IMG/VR virus record: IMGVR_UViG_3300043774_000236
Span: 1 to 41,898 of that record
Length of the DNA: 41,898 nucleotides
Reading direction: 5' to 3' (one strand)
DNA from: a virus
The notes under the pieces were generated by a model. It was not told the DNA's origin. It saw only the letters and a program-made list of their open reading frames with translations, and made no database searches. Shown here in pieces: positions 7,158 through 15,608 of the stretch. Made by a program: the position numbers and the translations under genes. The stretch's first letter is position 1. Every line of letters starts with the position of its first letter.

Positions 7158-8752
7158 GTGCAGGAGCAGTCAGAGCCGGCGGCGTATTTGTCGAGATCGG
7201 TGCCGATCCGAGGAAGTTTTTCTCGGCACTGACCAAGGTCAATAAGTCGCTCGGCAATATGGGCCGCTCGCTCGCCTCGGGTGGCGGGCGGCTGGCAGCT
7301 GCTGGCATTGGAATGGCGGCACCGATTGCCGCTGCCGTGCAGCAGGGTGCGGCGTTTGAGTCAACGCTGCTCAACATTCGGGCGAGCACGGGTGCGACAT
7401 CGGCGCAGATTGACCAGATCAAAGCATCGTCTATGGCGATGTCGCAGGCTCTCGGCGTCGGGCCGACCGAGGCTGCTCAAGGCATGCTTGAACTGCTGAA
7501 GGCTGGCATGTCGCTTGATGCTGTCCTTGGCGGTGCCGGCAAGACGGCGTTGGAGTTCGCCAAGGTTGGCGAGATGGACGTTGCCCAGGCGGCTGTGGTG
7601 ATGTCGGACGCCATGAACGTGTTCAAGGTGTCATCCGACGTCGCCGCCAATGCGTTGTCCTCTGCTGCGGATGCGTCGAGCACCTCAATCGCTCAGATGT
7701 CGGAAGCGTTCTCGATGTCGTCTGCCGTCGCCGGCCTAGCGGGGCAGAGCATTGAGGACTTGTCTGCCACGCTGGCGATCCTCGCCAATAACGGCGTGAA
7801 GGGCAGTGACGCAGGCACCAGCGTCAAGACGATGCTGATGCGGCTGATGGCACCGGCTGACGATGCCGTGGGTGCTCTTGACCAACTCGGGCTTTCGGTC
7901 GCCTCGTTTCGTGGCGCTGACGGGCAAATGAAGCCGATGGTGGAAATCATCGGCACGCTCAATCAAGCGATGGGCGGCCTAGACCAGACGGCGAAGGATG
8001 ACATCTTTCGCCGCATCTTCGGTGCTGACGCCATTCGTGCCGCGTCGATTCTCGCGTCTGAAGGCGTGGATGGATTCACCAAGATGCGGGAAGCGATGGC
8101 ATCCGCTCTGCCGGTGGGCGAGAAGTACAAGATGATGATGTCGGGCCTGGCTGGCTCGTTCGGCAGCGTGCTGGCGGCAATGCAGCGTATGGCGATTGCC
8201 ATTACGGATGCCGTGGCACCGGCTCTCGCGGGTGCGTTGCCGTTTATCACTGGCTTCATTGACGGGCTGACGAAGCTGGCGACTGACAACAAGGAAGCCG
8301 TCGTCTTGTTTGCTCAAGTTGCTGCCGCAGCCATTGGCATCGGTGCCGCAATGGTAACTGTAGGGTATGCGTTGCAGGCGTTGAGTGGCTTCATCGGTCT
8401 TGTCTTGAAGGGCTTCGGTCTCTTTTCTGCCCTTGCTAGCCCGGTGCTGCTGGTTGCGGCTGGCATCGGTGCGGCGGTCTTTGCGCTCTACAAGTTCAAA
8501 GACCAGATCGGTGCGGCCCTCGGCCCGGTGGCTCCGCTCGTCCAACAGGCGGCAGGAGCCATCGGCGAGGGTTTTGGTGCTGCCGTATCGGACGGCATTG
8601 TGGTGCTCAATGACTTGGCTGCGACTGCCACGACGACCTTCAACGGCGTCTATGAAGCCGTCGCCGCCGGTGACTTGTCTGGTGCTATGGACGTCCGCTG
8701 GGCTCATCGCTGGCTGGCTGCGTGGCACCGAAGCGTTGATGTCCTACGTTGA
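7154..8752 (+). CDS. Tape measure protein, N-terminal part (TP901 type)
   Basis: This frame encodes 532 residues, with the real protein running to about residue 515. The first half has the phage tail tape measure core: AAFESTLLNIRASTGAT, ALGVGPTEAAQGMLELLKAG, AQMSEAFSMSS, LAGQSIEDLSATLAILANNG and GTSVKTMLMRL. Several hydrophobic stretches at about 375-450 match the membrane-seeking segments usual in these proteins. It sets tail length and is released into the host envelope during DNA entry. After AAGDLSGAMD near 8692 the frame becomes meaningless and stops, and the protein continues in the +1 frame, so the gene is interrupted by a frameshift or split. Confidence 0.85.
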   Translation: MSAGAVRAGGVFVEIGADPRKFFSALTKVNKSLGNMGRSLASGGGRLAAAGIGMAAPIAAAVQQGAAFESTLLNIRASTGATSAQIDQIKASSMAMSQALGVGPTEAAQGMLELLKAGMSLDAVLGGAGKTALEFAKVGEMDVAQAAVVMSDAMNVFKVSSDVAANALSSAADASSTSIAQMSEAFSMSSAVAGLAGQSIEDLSATLAILANNGVKGSDAGTSVKTMLMRLMAPADDAVGALDQLGLSVASFRGADGQMKPMVEIIGTLNQAMGGLDQTAKDDIFRRIFGADAIRAASILASEGVDGFTKMREAMASALPVGEKYKMMMSGLAGSFGSVLAAMQRMAIAITDAVAPALAGALPFITGFIDGLTKLATDNKEAVVLFAQVAAAAIGIGAAMVTVGYALQALSGFIGLVLKGFGLFSALASPVLLVAAGIGAAVFALYKFKDQIGAALGPVAPLVQQAAGAIGEGFGAAVSDGIVVLNDLAATATTTFNGVYEAVAAGDLSGAMDVRWAHRWLAAWHRSVDVLR

Positions 8753-9677
8753 CCCGTGGATGGCAGCGTTCCAAGACGTTTTTACGGACATCGGCTCGGG
8801 CATCTACATCGCGTGGGACAAGATTTACACAGACTCGTCGGCAATCCTCAACACGATGGGCGCGTTCATCATGGGGTTCTTCGACAACATCGCTAACGGC
8901 GTCATGGCGACGTTTGACAACCTCGTGGCTGGCATCCAGATCGCATGGACGAGGGTTCAGGGATTCATCACTGGGGCGAAGGATACGAAGGAGCGAGTGC
9001 AGAAAATCAAGGACGAGAACGCAGCGAGAGCAGAGCAGCGGGCGCAGGAACGTCCAGGCATTGAGAGCCGCACAGACAAGGCGGCAGCAGAGAACGCACA
9101 GGCAGAGCAGGAACGCAAGGACAGAGAGCAAGCCGTCAGGGACGACGCACAGGCGACGAAGGACGGGCGGCAAGCAGAGAACGCAAGGCGCGCTGACAAA
9201 CGTCGCAAGGAGACGCAGGCAGCAGAGGACAACGTCGGAGCGACGGCACGAAAGGGCAAGGCTAGTCGGATCATGGGCGAGCAGTTTGCGGACCTGCTCA
9301 AAGAGGTCGAAGGTGCCACGTCAATCGACCAGCTGCGCGATCTTTACGGGCAGTTTGACGCACTCAACTCCAACGGCAGGCTCACGAGTTCGCAGGCAGA
9401 CACGCTCGACAACGCATTGACAGACGCACAGGAGCGGATTAGCAAGGCGACTGGCTCTATGGGCGCGTCGCCAAGCGAGAAGGCTGCGACGGCTGGCGCT
9501 GGTGCCGCTGGTGCTGACTCCGCGATGAGCAAGAGCGAGGTTGCAGGCACGTTCTCGTCAACGAACCTCGGGCAGATATTCGGCGGCAGTTCGCTCGCTG
9601 AACGCACCGCGAAAGCCGCAGAGGAAACAGCAAAGAATACCCGCAAGATTGACGACGGCGGAAAGGTGGCGGCGTAA
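8739..9677 (+). CDS. Tape measure protein, C-terminal part in +1 frame
   Basis: The sensible reading begins around 8697 with AGLIAGWLRGTEAL, before any start; the first ATG is at 8739, which would give 312 residues. The first 80 residues (FQDVFTDIGSGIYIAW, NIANGVMATFDNL) are typical tape measure C-terminal sequence. A long, charged, Glu/Gln/Ala/Arg-rich coiled coil follows (about 85-190), then an Ala/Ser-rich end. It continues the protein encoded at 7154 if one base is skipped near 8693-8700. It could be a sequencing error, a mutation, or a true second gene restarting at 8739. Its stop overlaps the next ATG (TAATG). Confidence 0.75.
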   Translation: MSYVDPWMAAFQDVFTDIGSGIYIAWDKIYTDSSAILNTMGAFIMGFFDNIANGVMATFDNLVAGIQIAWTRVQGFITGAKDTKERVQKIKDENAARAEQRAQERPGIESRTDKAAAENAQAEQERKDREQAVRDDAQATKDGRQAENARRADKRRKETQAAEDNVGATARKGKASRIMGEQFADLLKEVEGATSIDQLRDLYGQFDALNSNGRLTSSQADTLDNALTDAQERISKATGSMGASPSEKAATAGAGAAGADSAMSKSEVAGTFSSTNLGQIFGGSSLAERTAKAAEETAKNTRKIDDGGKVAA

Positions 9678-10564
9678 TGGCACTTACTTGGGTAGAAGAC
9701 GGCGACTCACGTCAGGCGACGATTGTGCGGCGTGGCAAGAAGGCGACGTCGTCATACACGAAGAGCTACAAGGTTTTCGGCACCGCAGACGACACTGTGC
9801 TGCACGCTGACATCAACCAGCAGATCAGTAGCGGCGGCTACGGCTGGCAGTATCCCGGCGTCGCCGATGCTCAACTGTGGGTGGAGCAATACAGCGTCGC
9901 GTACCTCGGCGACAATGCGTGGCAAGTTACGATCAACTACGAGAAGGCTGGGGCCGAGCCTTCAACGTCTGACCCGCTGAAGCGTGCCCGCAGTTTTGAT
10001 ACCACAGGCGGCACGCAGCACATCACGCAAGCGTGCTCGGTCGGCTCTGGCGGCACGCTCGACTTCGAGAAGCGCTACCCGTCGTCTGCCACGAATATGT
10101 CAGGTGCTATCGGCGTCGATTCAAACGGCGTCAACGGCGTTGACATTGTCGTGCCGCAGCTTCAGTGGCAGGAAAGCTACGACGTGCCAAATGCGTACGT
10201 GACGGCTGCGTATGTGCGTGGCATGGCTGGGATTACCGGCACGACGAACAACGCCACGTTTCGTGGGTTTGACGCTGGCGAGGTTCTTTTCCTCGGTTGC
10301 AGCGGCTCGCAGGAATGGGACGACCAGAAGGGGAAAGGCCCGTGGTCGCTGTCGTATCGCTTCGTGGCGTCAAAGAACGTGACAGGGCAGACCATCGGCA
10401 GCATCAGCGGCGTTGAGAAAAAAGGGCACGAGTACCTGTGGGTGCGGTATGAGGACTCTGTGTCTGGTTCTTCGCTAATCAAGCAACCGAAAGCCGTCTA
10501 CGTTTCCAAGGTCTACAAAGACTCTGACTTCTCGCTGCTTGGGCTTGGCACGGGGTATGTCTGA
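9677..10564 (+). CDS. Putative distal tail / virion protein
   Basis: This 295-residue beta-rich protein directly follows the tape measure, where distal tail or tail tip proteins usually sit. It has no transmembrane segment and no recognised catalytic motif. Aromatic-rich segments such as GYGWQYPG and LQWQESYDV suggest a compact structural protein. Its TGATG overlap with the next gene indicates coupled translation. I do not recognise a named family. Confidence 0.55.
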   Translation: MALTWVEDGDSRQATIVRRGKKATSSYTKSYKVFGTADDTVLHADINQQISSGGYGWQYPGVADAQLWVEQYSVAYLGDNAWQVTINYEKAGAEPSTSDPLKRARSFDTTGGTQHITQACSVGSGGTLDFEKRYPSSATNMSGAIGVDSNGVNGVDIVVPQLQWQESYDVPNAYVTAAYVRGMAGITGTTNNATFRGFDAGEVLFLGCSGSQEWDDQKGKGPWSLSYRFVASKNVTGQTIGSISGVEKKGHEYLWVRYEDSVSGSSLIKQPKAVYVSKVYKDSDFSLLGLGTGYV

Positions 10565-11310
10565 TGTCACGCCCAGACGGACGCATTGAGCAAGGCCAGC
10601 CGCTACGCGGTGCCATATCGGCACGGGCGTGGAATCGGGCGCAGGACGCCGCTGACTTGGTGCTCGGTGCCAATCCCGGCACAGAAGGCGTCCCTGGCTC
10701 GCCTGTGCTGAAGCCGTACACATGGGCGTACTGCCGTCCGTCTGTGACCGTGGCCCGCTGGGGCGTGCTGGCGATCACTGGCGTGGCGATCACGCCTACG
10801 TCGTCGTCTGGAGGTGCTACAGCGTCATTCGAGGAAATGCCCGTACTGACGGGTGACGCGCCGTCTGCGAGCACGACGGCCTGGTGCGTGGCTGTCGAGC
10901 CGATTGCGGCGAACGCTGTTGGCAGGGTGGCTGTGGGTGGTGTGGTGCAGTGCAAAGTCGAGGTGACGAGTGCTGACGACAAGTTCGTTGCGTGCAAGGC
11001 GTCGACGGCAGAACTGAAAACCGGCACGACTGGCGAGGGGCTGATTCTCTGGAAGGACAGCGGCACGGGAAGTGGCAAGTGGGCGCTTGTGCGGCTCGCT
11101 GGTGGCGGTGCTGCTGGCGGCATTGTCCGTGGCACGTTTACAGCACCGTGGGCCAAGGGTTCCACAAAGACAGTCGCCGATGCCGTGACGAGCGACACGA
11201 CATACTCGGGCGTCAAGAATTACTTCGCCGCAGTAGGCGGCACCGGCAGCAAGGCTTGTGCCATCGCTTACGTTGGCACTGAGTGGATTCTCATCGCTGC
11301 GGAGTGCTGA
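10564..11310 (+). CDS. Hypothetical virion-associated protein
   Basis: This 248-residue protein starts MSRPDGRIEQGQPLRGAISARAWNRAQDAADLVLG, an N-terminus that looks like a trimmed helix used for docking. The rest is made of Val/Ala/Gly/Thr-rich beta strands. It sits between the putative distal tail protein and two cysteine-bearing proteins, so a role at the tail tip is plausible. No motif pins it down. Confidence 0.5.
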   Translation: MSRPDGRIEQGQPLRGAISARAWNRAQDAADLVLGANPGTEGVPGSPVLKPYTWAYCRPSVTVARWGVLAITGVAITPTSSSGGATASFEEMPVLTGDAPSASTTAWCVAVEPIAANAVGRVAVGGVVQCKVEVTSADDKFVACKASTAELKTGTTGEGLILWKDSGTGSGKWALVRLAGGGAAGGIVRGTFTAPWAKGSTKTVADAVTSDTTYSGVKNYFAAVGGTGSKACAIAYVGTEWILIAAEC

Positions 11311-11313
11311 ACT

Positions 11314-12084
11314 ATGGTGATGCTTGGTGCGGAGTGCTCAGAGTGCTGCGGTGGGTGGTATTGCTACACAGAGTCATGCCCCTGCAATTACTCAAAGTCG
11401 CTGCCCCAGACGTTGCGCGCAACGCTATCGTTCACGCTTTCCTCGAATATGTACGGCATCGCACTCGGCAATTTCACAGGAGCGTTTCTGAGCACTTGGA
11501 GAACAACTCCGCAGGAAGCATCTCAGATAAACGGGACTTACACGCTAAACAAAAACTCTTCTCTATTTCAGCCGTGCCTATACGAGTTTCAAAGTGATAG
11601 CGTTTTAATACAAGTGACTGTCGGAACTTCTTCAGGTTCGTTTAATTACGAGTCGCTAAACGCTGGGTGCTCTACTGCACAGACGAATTTGCATCTGTCG
11701 TGGCTCGGGTTTTCAGTCCCTGCAATGTATCCGCAGGAATACTGGGCTAGCTTTATCAACAACATCTGCCCAGGGCATCCAACGTATGTCAACAATGCAG
11801 CGGCTCGCACATACACGAGGGAGCAGACTTCTGTGTCTTGCCCAGCAAGCATCAGCAACGGTTTTAATGACCAGTGCAACTGGCAGCCTGCATTTCCTTT
11901 GTACAACCGTGGCATGCGTCTTGACGGTGCTGCTGGTGGCAGGGACACGCCAGCTTGCTTGAGCAAGAATCTGGAAGCCATAAATCACTCTTGGGCGTTT
12001 GATGTTGTCTATACAGACACATCAGGCGCGGCCCCAGTCGAAGGTCGTCTATCAAGGGCTGTCAGGCTCACCGTGTCAGAGTAA
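11314..12084 (+). CDS. Cysteine-containing hypothetical virion protein
   Basis: The protein has 256 residues. The N-terminus is unusually cysteine-dense (AECSECCGGWYCYTESCPCNY, eight Cys in about 20 residues), suggesting a small zinc- or disulfide-stabilised knob. The rest is Ser/Thr/Asn-rich and predicted beta-rich, with further Cys. It is clearly more AT-rich than most of the genome. With the next gene it forms a pair that may be tail tip adhesins; disulfides would make sense only for a protein exposed outside the cytoplasm. No family is recognised. Confidence 0.5.
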   Translation: MVMLGAECSECCGGWYCYTESCPCNYSKSLPQTLRATLSFTLSSNMYGIALGNFTGAFLSTWRTTPQEASQINGTYTLNKNSSLFQPCLYEFQSDSVLIQVTVGTSSGSFNYESLNAGCSTAQTNLHLSWLGFSVPAMYPQEYWASFINNICPGHPTYVNNAAARTYTREQTSVSCPASISNGFNDQCNWQPAFPLYNRGMRLDGAAGGRDTPACLSKNLEAINHSWAFDVVYTDTSGAAPVEGRLSRAVRLTVSE

Positions 12085-12088
12085 ACCA

Positions 12089-12853
12089 ATGCCCTGCCGC
12101 CAAGTCTCCACATACGAAGGCACCACAGGCTCCGGTAAAGCCGGCGGCGGCGGTCACGCCACCGAGGCCGAGTGCAACGAAGCCTGCCGCGAGGGCGCGT
12201 GCTGCGAGGGGACGGTTTGCACGGTCAAGCCGCAGTGCCAGTGCCAAGAGGCGGGGAAGGTGTTCAAGGGCGTGGGGACGGTGTGTGCAAACGGGATATG
12301 CACGCCATGCTGCAAAGACATAACTAAACTTCCTTCTTCACTTACCGTCACGCTGTCAAACTGGCGCGCCATTACATGTGCGCAGAGAGGCTCAGGAGGG
12401 GGCGTGCTAGGTGCTCAATGCACGCAGGTCGCGCTTGATTTTGCGCAGACCCTCGTTGATCACACTTTTGTATTGTCTCAAAGACAGCTAATGCTGTCAG
12501 ACTTAAACAGCTGCAAGATCGTCTATTCCACGCCAGCGTCGTCGGGGCAATGTGTCTTTGCGGGAGACATGGAGATACTGCTAACCAAAAATACATCAGT
12601 TCGTGGCGCAAATCTGTCCTACTCTTGTACACTTCCAAATTCAACTAACACTGAAAAACGCGTTGGGGCCAACGCAAACTTGTTTGCGACGACCGTCCCG
12701 ACTCTTGACGATCTGTGCAACGGCACAAAAACATTTCCTGCAACGTACGAGAGTGGAGTTGCGGCGGAGTACGTGGTGTTTAGCCAAGAAGTGTTTGTCA
12801 TCACTAGCACCGCAAATATCAAGATAGAGGCAGCGTTTAACCCTCTCCCATGA
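12089..12853 (+). CDS. Cysteine-rich hypothetical virion protein (EGF/knottin-like N-terminus)
   Basis: The start is taken at 12089 (MPCRQVSTYEGTTG), four bases after the stop of the previous gene, because an earlier in-frame ATG would overlap that gene deeply. Residues 25-75 carry about a dozen cysteines with spacing like a small disulfide-rich fold (ECNEACREGACCEG, then QCQCQEAGKVFKGVG, then ICTPCC). The remaining about 180 residues form a beta-rich domain resembling that of the upstream gene. An extracellular, disulfide-bonded host-binding protein is a reasonable guess. It overlaps the next gene by ATGA. Confidence 0.55.
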   Translation: MPCRQVSTYEGTTGSGKAGGGGHATEAECNEACREGACCEGTVCTVKPQCQCQEAGKVFKGVGTVCANGICTPCCKDITKLPSSLTVTLSNWRAITCAQRGSGGGVLGAQCTQVALDFAQTLVDHTFVLSQRQLMLSDLNSCKIVYSTPASSGQCVFAGDMEILLTKNTSVRGANLSYSCTLPNSTNTEKRVGANANLFATTVPTLDDLCNGTKTFPATYESGVAAEYVVFSQEVFVITSTANIKIEAAFNPLP

Positions 12854-13275
12854 TCACCACCCACCGCTCCAACCTCGAAGCCCGTTGCACCGAGCGTGGC
12901 TACACGCTCGACGAGGTGCTGCCGTGCGTCGTCAGCCGGGACGGCGACGAGTGGACGATTGACGTGGATCATTCGGCATACCCGCGAGTGTCGCGGCTGC
13001 CAGAGCCAGCACCGATCCCCACTCACGGCCCCGGCACTGAGTTATCCCGCCTGCTGAAACGCTTCGGGATTGAGCCAACGCCAACTTGTGCCTGCCGATC
13101 CAAGCAACAGCAGATGGACGCCTGGGGCTGCGACGAGTGCAGCAAGCCCGAGCGGATCGACGAGGTGGTTGCCGTCATGCGGACCGAGGCCGAGGCTCGC
13201 GGCCTGCCGTTCCTCGACGTGGCGGGCAGGATGCTCGTGCGGCGGGCTATCAGCAACGCACGCCGGAACGCTTGA
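12850..13275 (+). CDS. Hypothetical protein with Cys pairs
   Basis: The protein has 141 residues. The middle reads LSRLLKRFGIEPTPTCACRSKQQQMDAWG and then CDECSKP, so two C-x-C or C-x-x-C pairs could hold one metal. The C-terminus is a helix ending ARNA-like (VRRAISNARRNA). It is translationally coupled to the cysteine-rich gene by an ATGA overlap. No function is assigned. Confidence 0.55.
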   Translation: MITTHRSNLEARCTERGYTLDEVLPCVVSRDGDEWTIDVDHSAYPRVSRLPEPAPIPTHGPGTELSRLLKRFGIEPTPTCACRSKQQQMDAWGCDECSKPERIDEVVAVMRTEAEARGLPFLDVAGRMLVRRAISNARRNA

Positions 13276-13296
13276 CAGTGCTGCCACCCTAGTGGC

Positions 13297-13482
13297 ATGG
13301 GACGCACCAAGCCACAGCCGAAGCCCGAGGCGGTGATCCTGCCGCCCGAGTTGGACGACGACGAGGAGCACGCTGGTGGCGGCATCCCTGACGACGATGG
13401 CTGGGTGCATCTTGAACGCAAGGAGCCTGAGCGTGAAGAGGAAAAGCCCAAGCGTCGCCGTCCTAGCCGACGCCGTGCGTGA
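13297..13482 (+). CDS. Small highly charged hypothetical protein
   Basis: This 61-residue ORF goes from an acidic centre (ELDDDEEHAGG) to a strongly basic tail (KPKRRRPSRRRA). It begins 21 bases after the previous stop and overlaps the next ORF by 50 bases in another frame. The charge pattern suggests a disordered nucleic-acid-binding or adaptor peptide. The composition is also what GC-rich out-of-frame sequence can give, so confidence is modest. Confidence 0.4.
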   Translation: MGRTKPQPKPEAVILPPELDDDEEHAGGGIPDDDGWVHLERKEPEREEEKPKRRRPSRRRA

Positions 13483-13699
13483 GCGTGTGCGTGGCATCAA
13501 GCCAGGCCCAAAGCCGTGGCTTGACCGTCTTCCGCCTGACGTGCAAGAGCAGCTGCTTGACGTGCGACGCCGCTTTCAGTCTGGCGATTACGGGGCTGCA
13601 TCTGCACGCGAGATCGGTCAACTGGTAGCCGAGACTGCCGCAGAGCGGAAGTGGCTCGTCGCAGGATGGAAGGAGATTTCCCTATGGCTGCGAAGATAG
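13433..13699 (+). CDS. Small putative DNA-binding protein
   Basis: A GTG start at 13433 gives 88 residues: basic N-terminus, then KPGPKPWLDRLPPDVQEQLLDVRRRF and a helix-turn-helix-like end (SAREIGQLVAETAAERKWLV, ISLWLRR). The layout resembles small phage or transposase-type HTH proteins that recognise DNA. A small terminase subunit cannot be excluded, but its distance from the large terminase argues against it. It overlaps the following gene by 16 bases. Confidence 0.5.
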   Translation: MKRKSPSVAVLADAVRERVRGIKPGPKPWLDRLPPDVQEQLLDVRRRFQSGDYGAASAREIGQLVAETAAERKWLVAGWKEISLWLRR

Positions 13700-14850
13700 G
13701 CGACGCAATCAAAGCCAAGGTGCCGCCGGCCAAGCGGGCCGACGCCGAAGAGGTGACGCAGTCGCAATCCGGCGACGTGCTAGAGGCGCGCTCCACCAGC
13801 AAGCGAATCAAGACGGTTGAGGACTTGCTGCGTCACATTGAGGCGGACATGAGCCGCTTCGAGATTGCTGCCAGTGAGGCAACCACGTGGGAGTGTGGTG
13901 ACGGAGAAGGCGGCAGCATTGAACTGCATCGTGTGTTTGTGAGGCTCAAGCCGAAGGGCGGGCCGACGACACGCGAGGTGGTGCAGGCGATGATTGACGC
14001 CGCAAAGAAGGACATCCGCAAGCCATTGACCAAATCTGTCAAGGCACCGAAGCGTGACGGTCTGTGGCAGGTGCTTGTCGTTGCAGATACGCACTTCGGC
14101 AAATACTGCTGGGACAAAACAACCGGCGGCGGCGACTACGACTTGGACATTGCTGCTCGGCTTGTGGGTGACGCTGCGAGCGAACTGCTGGCAGTCGGCA
14201 ACGACAACAAGCCAGCCAGACGCACGGTCGCCTTCTTGGGAGACCTGTTCCATTATGATACGCCTGCCGGAACGACAACCGGCGGCACGCCGCTAGAGCG
14301 TGACGGACGGCTTCAGAAGATGATCGAAGTCGGCTGCGACACGCTGCTGTCTCTGGTTCAGCAATCCGCCGAGACTGTGCCGACAGACGTTGTGATCGTC
14401 AATGGAAACCACGACGAAGTTCTGACGTGGACTTTTCAGCGAATCTTGCAGGAGCGTTTTCGCAATTCGCGAACAGTTAAGGTGAAGCCCGACTTCACCG
14501 GCAGGCAGTATCTCTCAGACGGTGTCGGCAATCTCCTCGGGTTCACGCACGGCCACAAGGCAAAGCCTAAGCTGCCACAGATCATGGCACTAGAGCAGCC
14601 AAAGGCGTGGAGCCAGAGCGTCTACCGCGAGTGGCACACTGGTCATCTTCACCACCAGGCGGCTGCGAACAACAAGCCCATCGACACGCTTGACGGCGTC
14701 ATCGTCAGGACAGCACCGGCACTGAATCCGCCAGACGACTACCACGCCATCAACGGATGGATCGGAAGCCGTCAAGCAATGGAGACGTTTCTGTATCGCC
14801 ACGGCGGCGGTCTGGCATCCATGCACGTCGCAGGCCCGAGGCTTGACTGA
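13684..14850 (+). CDS. Calcineurin-like metallophosphoesterase
   Basis: The protein has 388 residues. The start at 13684 has a strong AAGGAG at 13670-13675. All metallophosphoesterase motifs are present in order: D135-x-H137 in VVADTHFGK, GD in FLGDLFHYD near 187, GNHDE near 245, the HGHK segment near 293, and GHLHH near 325. The complete metal ligand set predicts an active two-metal phosphatase or nuclease. The first about 120 residues are an extra helical domain without a recognised family. Similar enzymes occur in phage genomes beside structural genes, but the substrate is unknown; DNA ends, RNA or nucleotides are possible. Confidence 0.85.
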   Translation: MAAKIGDAIKAKVPPAKRADAEEVTQSQSGDVLEARSTSKRIKTVEDLLRHIEADMSRFEIAASEATTWECGDGEGGSIELHRVFVRLKPKGGPTTREVVQAMIDAAKKDIRKPLTKSVKAPKRDGLWQVLVVADTHFGKYCWDKTTGGGDYDLDIAARLVGDAASELLAVGNDNKPARRTVAFLGDLFHYDTPAGTTTGGTPLERDGRLQKMIEVGCDTLLSLVQQSAETVPTDVVIVNGNHDEVLTWTFQRILQERFRNSRTVKVKPDFTGRQYLSDGVGNLLGFTHGHKAKPKLPQIMALEQPKAWSQSVYREWHTGHLHHQAAANNKPIDTLDGVIVRTAPALNPPDDYHAINGWIGSRQAMETFLYRHGGGLASMHVAGPRLD

Positions 14851-15578
14851 TGGAATACGAATTAACTGACGAGTACATCGCCGAAGCCCGCCAGCGAGCG
14901 TACAGATTCCAGGGACAGTGGTGCGGCACATCAGGTGCTCTGGCTGCGGACACCGCTCGGCTCCTAATCGAAAGGGAAAAGATGCAAGGATTTATTACAG
15001 AACTTGAGGCGACCAACGCACAACTGCGAGCCGCCGTAGAGACTCGCCTATCTGGCGGATGCTGCGACGGCGGCAAGTGCCACGCACCGGCAGACGATGC
15101 ACCAGATCGGTGGAAGGAAATCACGCAGGCGAGTGCAGAGAAGTACGCAGCAGAGCGAGAGGAAGCGGCGCCGGCTGATTGGATTCTGCAAGGGCAGCGA
15201 GAGATGGAAGCCGTGCAGGATGACATCCGCTGGACGGGTGACAGCATCCTCGCGAAGCAGAGCGACGACATCCGGCCCGGCTCGCGGGAGTTCCTCGCCA
15301 TCCTTGAGGAACTGAAAACCCTGCACCTCGCCAAGACTCTTGACTACGGCGTTGACGAGGACGCACTGAGCAACATCCGCCAGAGTGCCGACGTGGTGAA
15401 TATGCCAGCGTGGGCGGGCTGCATCCTCAGAATCTCGGACAAGATGCACAGATTGAAGGCGTACTTCCGCCGTGGGAAATGCGAATTCGACGGCATCGAA
15501 GACACGCTCAAGGATATTGCGTGCTATTCAGCCATTGCCCTGGTGCTCTACCGAGAGGGGCAGGCAGAGCCGGTCTAG
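14850..15578 (+). CDS. DUF1599-like putative nucleotide-associated protein
   Basis: The protein has 242 residues, overlapping the phosphoesterase stop by one base (TGATGG). Residues 1-90 contain a coiled-coil segment (LLIEREKMQGFITELEA) and a Cys patch (GGCCDGGKCH). The C-terminal about 85 residues (HLAKTLDYGVDEDALSNIRQ, ILRISDKMHRLKAYFRRG, EDTLKDIACYSAIALVLYRE) match the DUF1599 pattern frequent in phages, an all-helical domain resembling MazG-type pyrophosphohydrolases. A role in nucleotide pool control is inferred. The stop codon lies inside the promoter-like box that precedes the holin-like gene. Confidence 0.65.
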   Translation: MEYELTDEYIAEARQRAYRFQGQWCGTSGALAADTARLLIEREKMQGFITELEATNAQLRAAVETRLSGGCCDGGKCHAPADDAPDRWKEITQASAEKYAAEREEAAPADWILQGQREMEAVQDDIRWTGDSILAKQSDDIRPGSREFLAILEELKTLHLAKTLDYGVDEDALSNIRQSADVVNMPAWAGCILRISDKMHRLKAYFRRGKCEFDGIEDTLKDIACYSAIALVLYREGQAEPV

Positions 15579-15602
15579 TCTGCGTCCCGTCCCGCCTAGT
15601 CT
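15563..15602 (+). promoter_or_regulatory. Candidate late promoter, copy 2 (GGCAGAGCCGGTCT-N20-TAGTCT)
   Basis: The box is at 15563-15576 and TAGTCT at 15597-15602, with exactly the spacing seen at 5282 and 33125. The expected start, about seven bases on, coincides with the ATG at 15609, which would make the holin-like mRNA leaderless. Confidence 0.5.
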
Positions 15603-15608
15603 GGCAGC

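Noticed and set aside
13433-13699. Small terminase subunit
   Set aside because: The HTH-like end is suggestive, but it is 17 kb from the large terminase in the linear map and within the late tail/lysis region.
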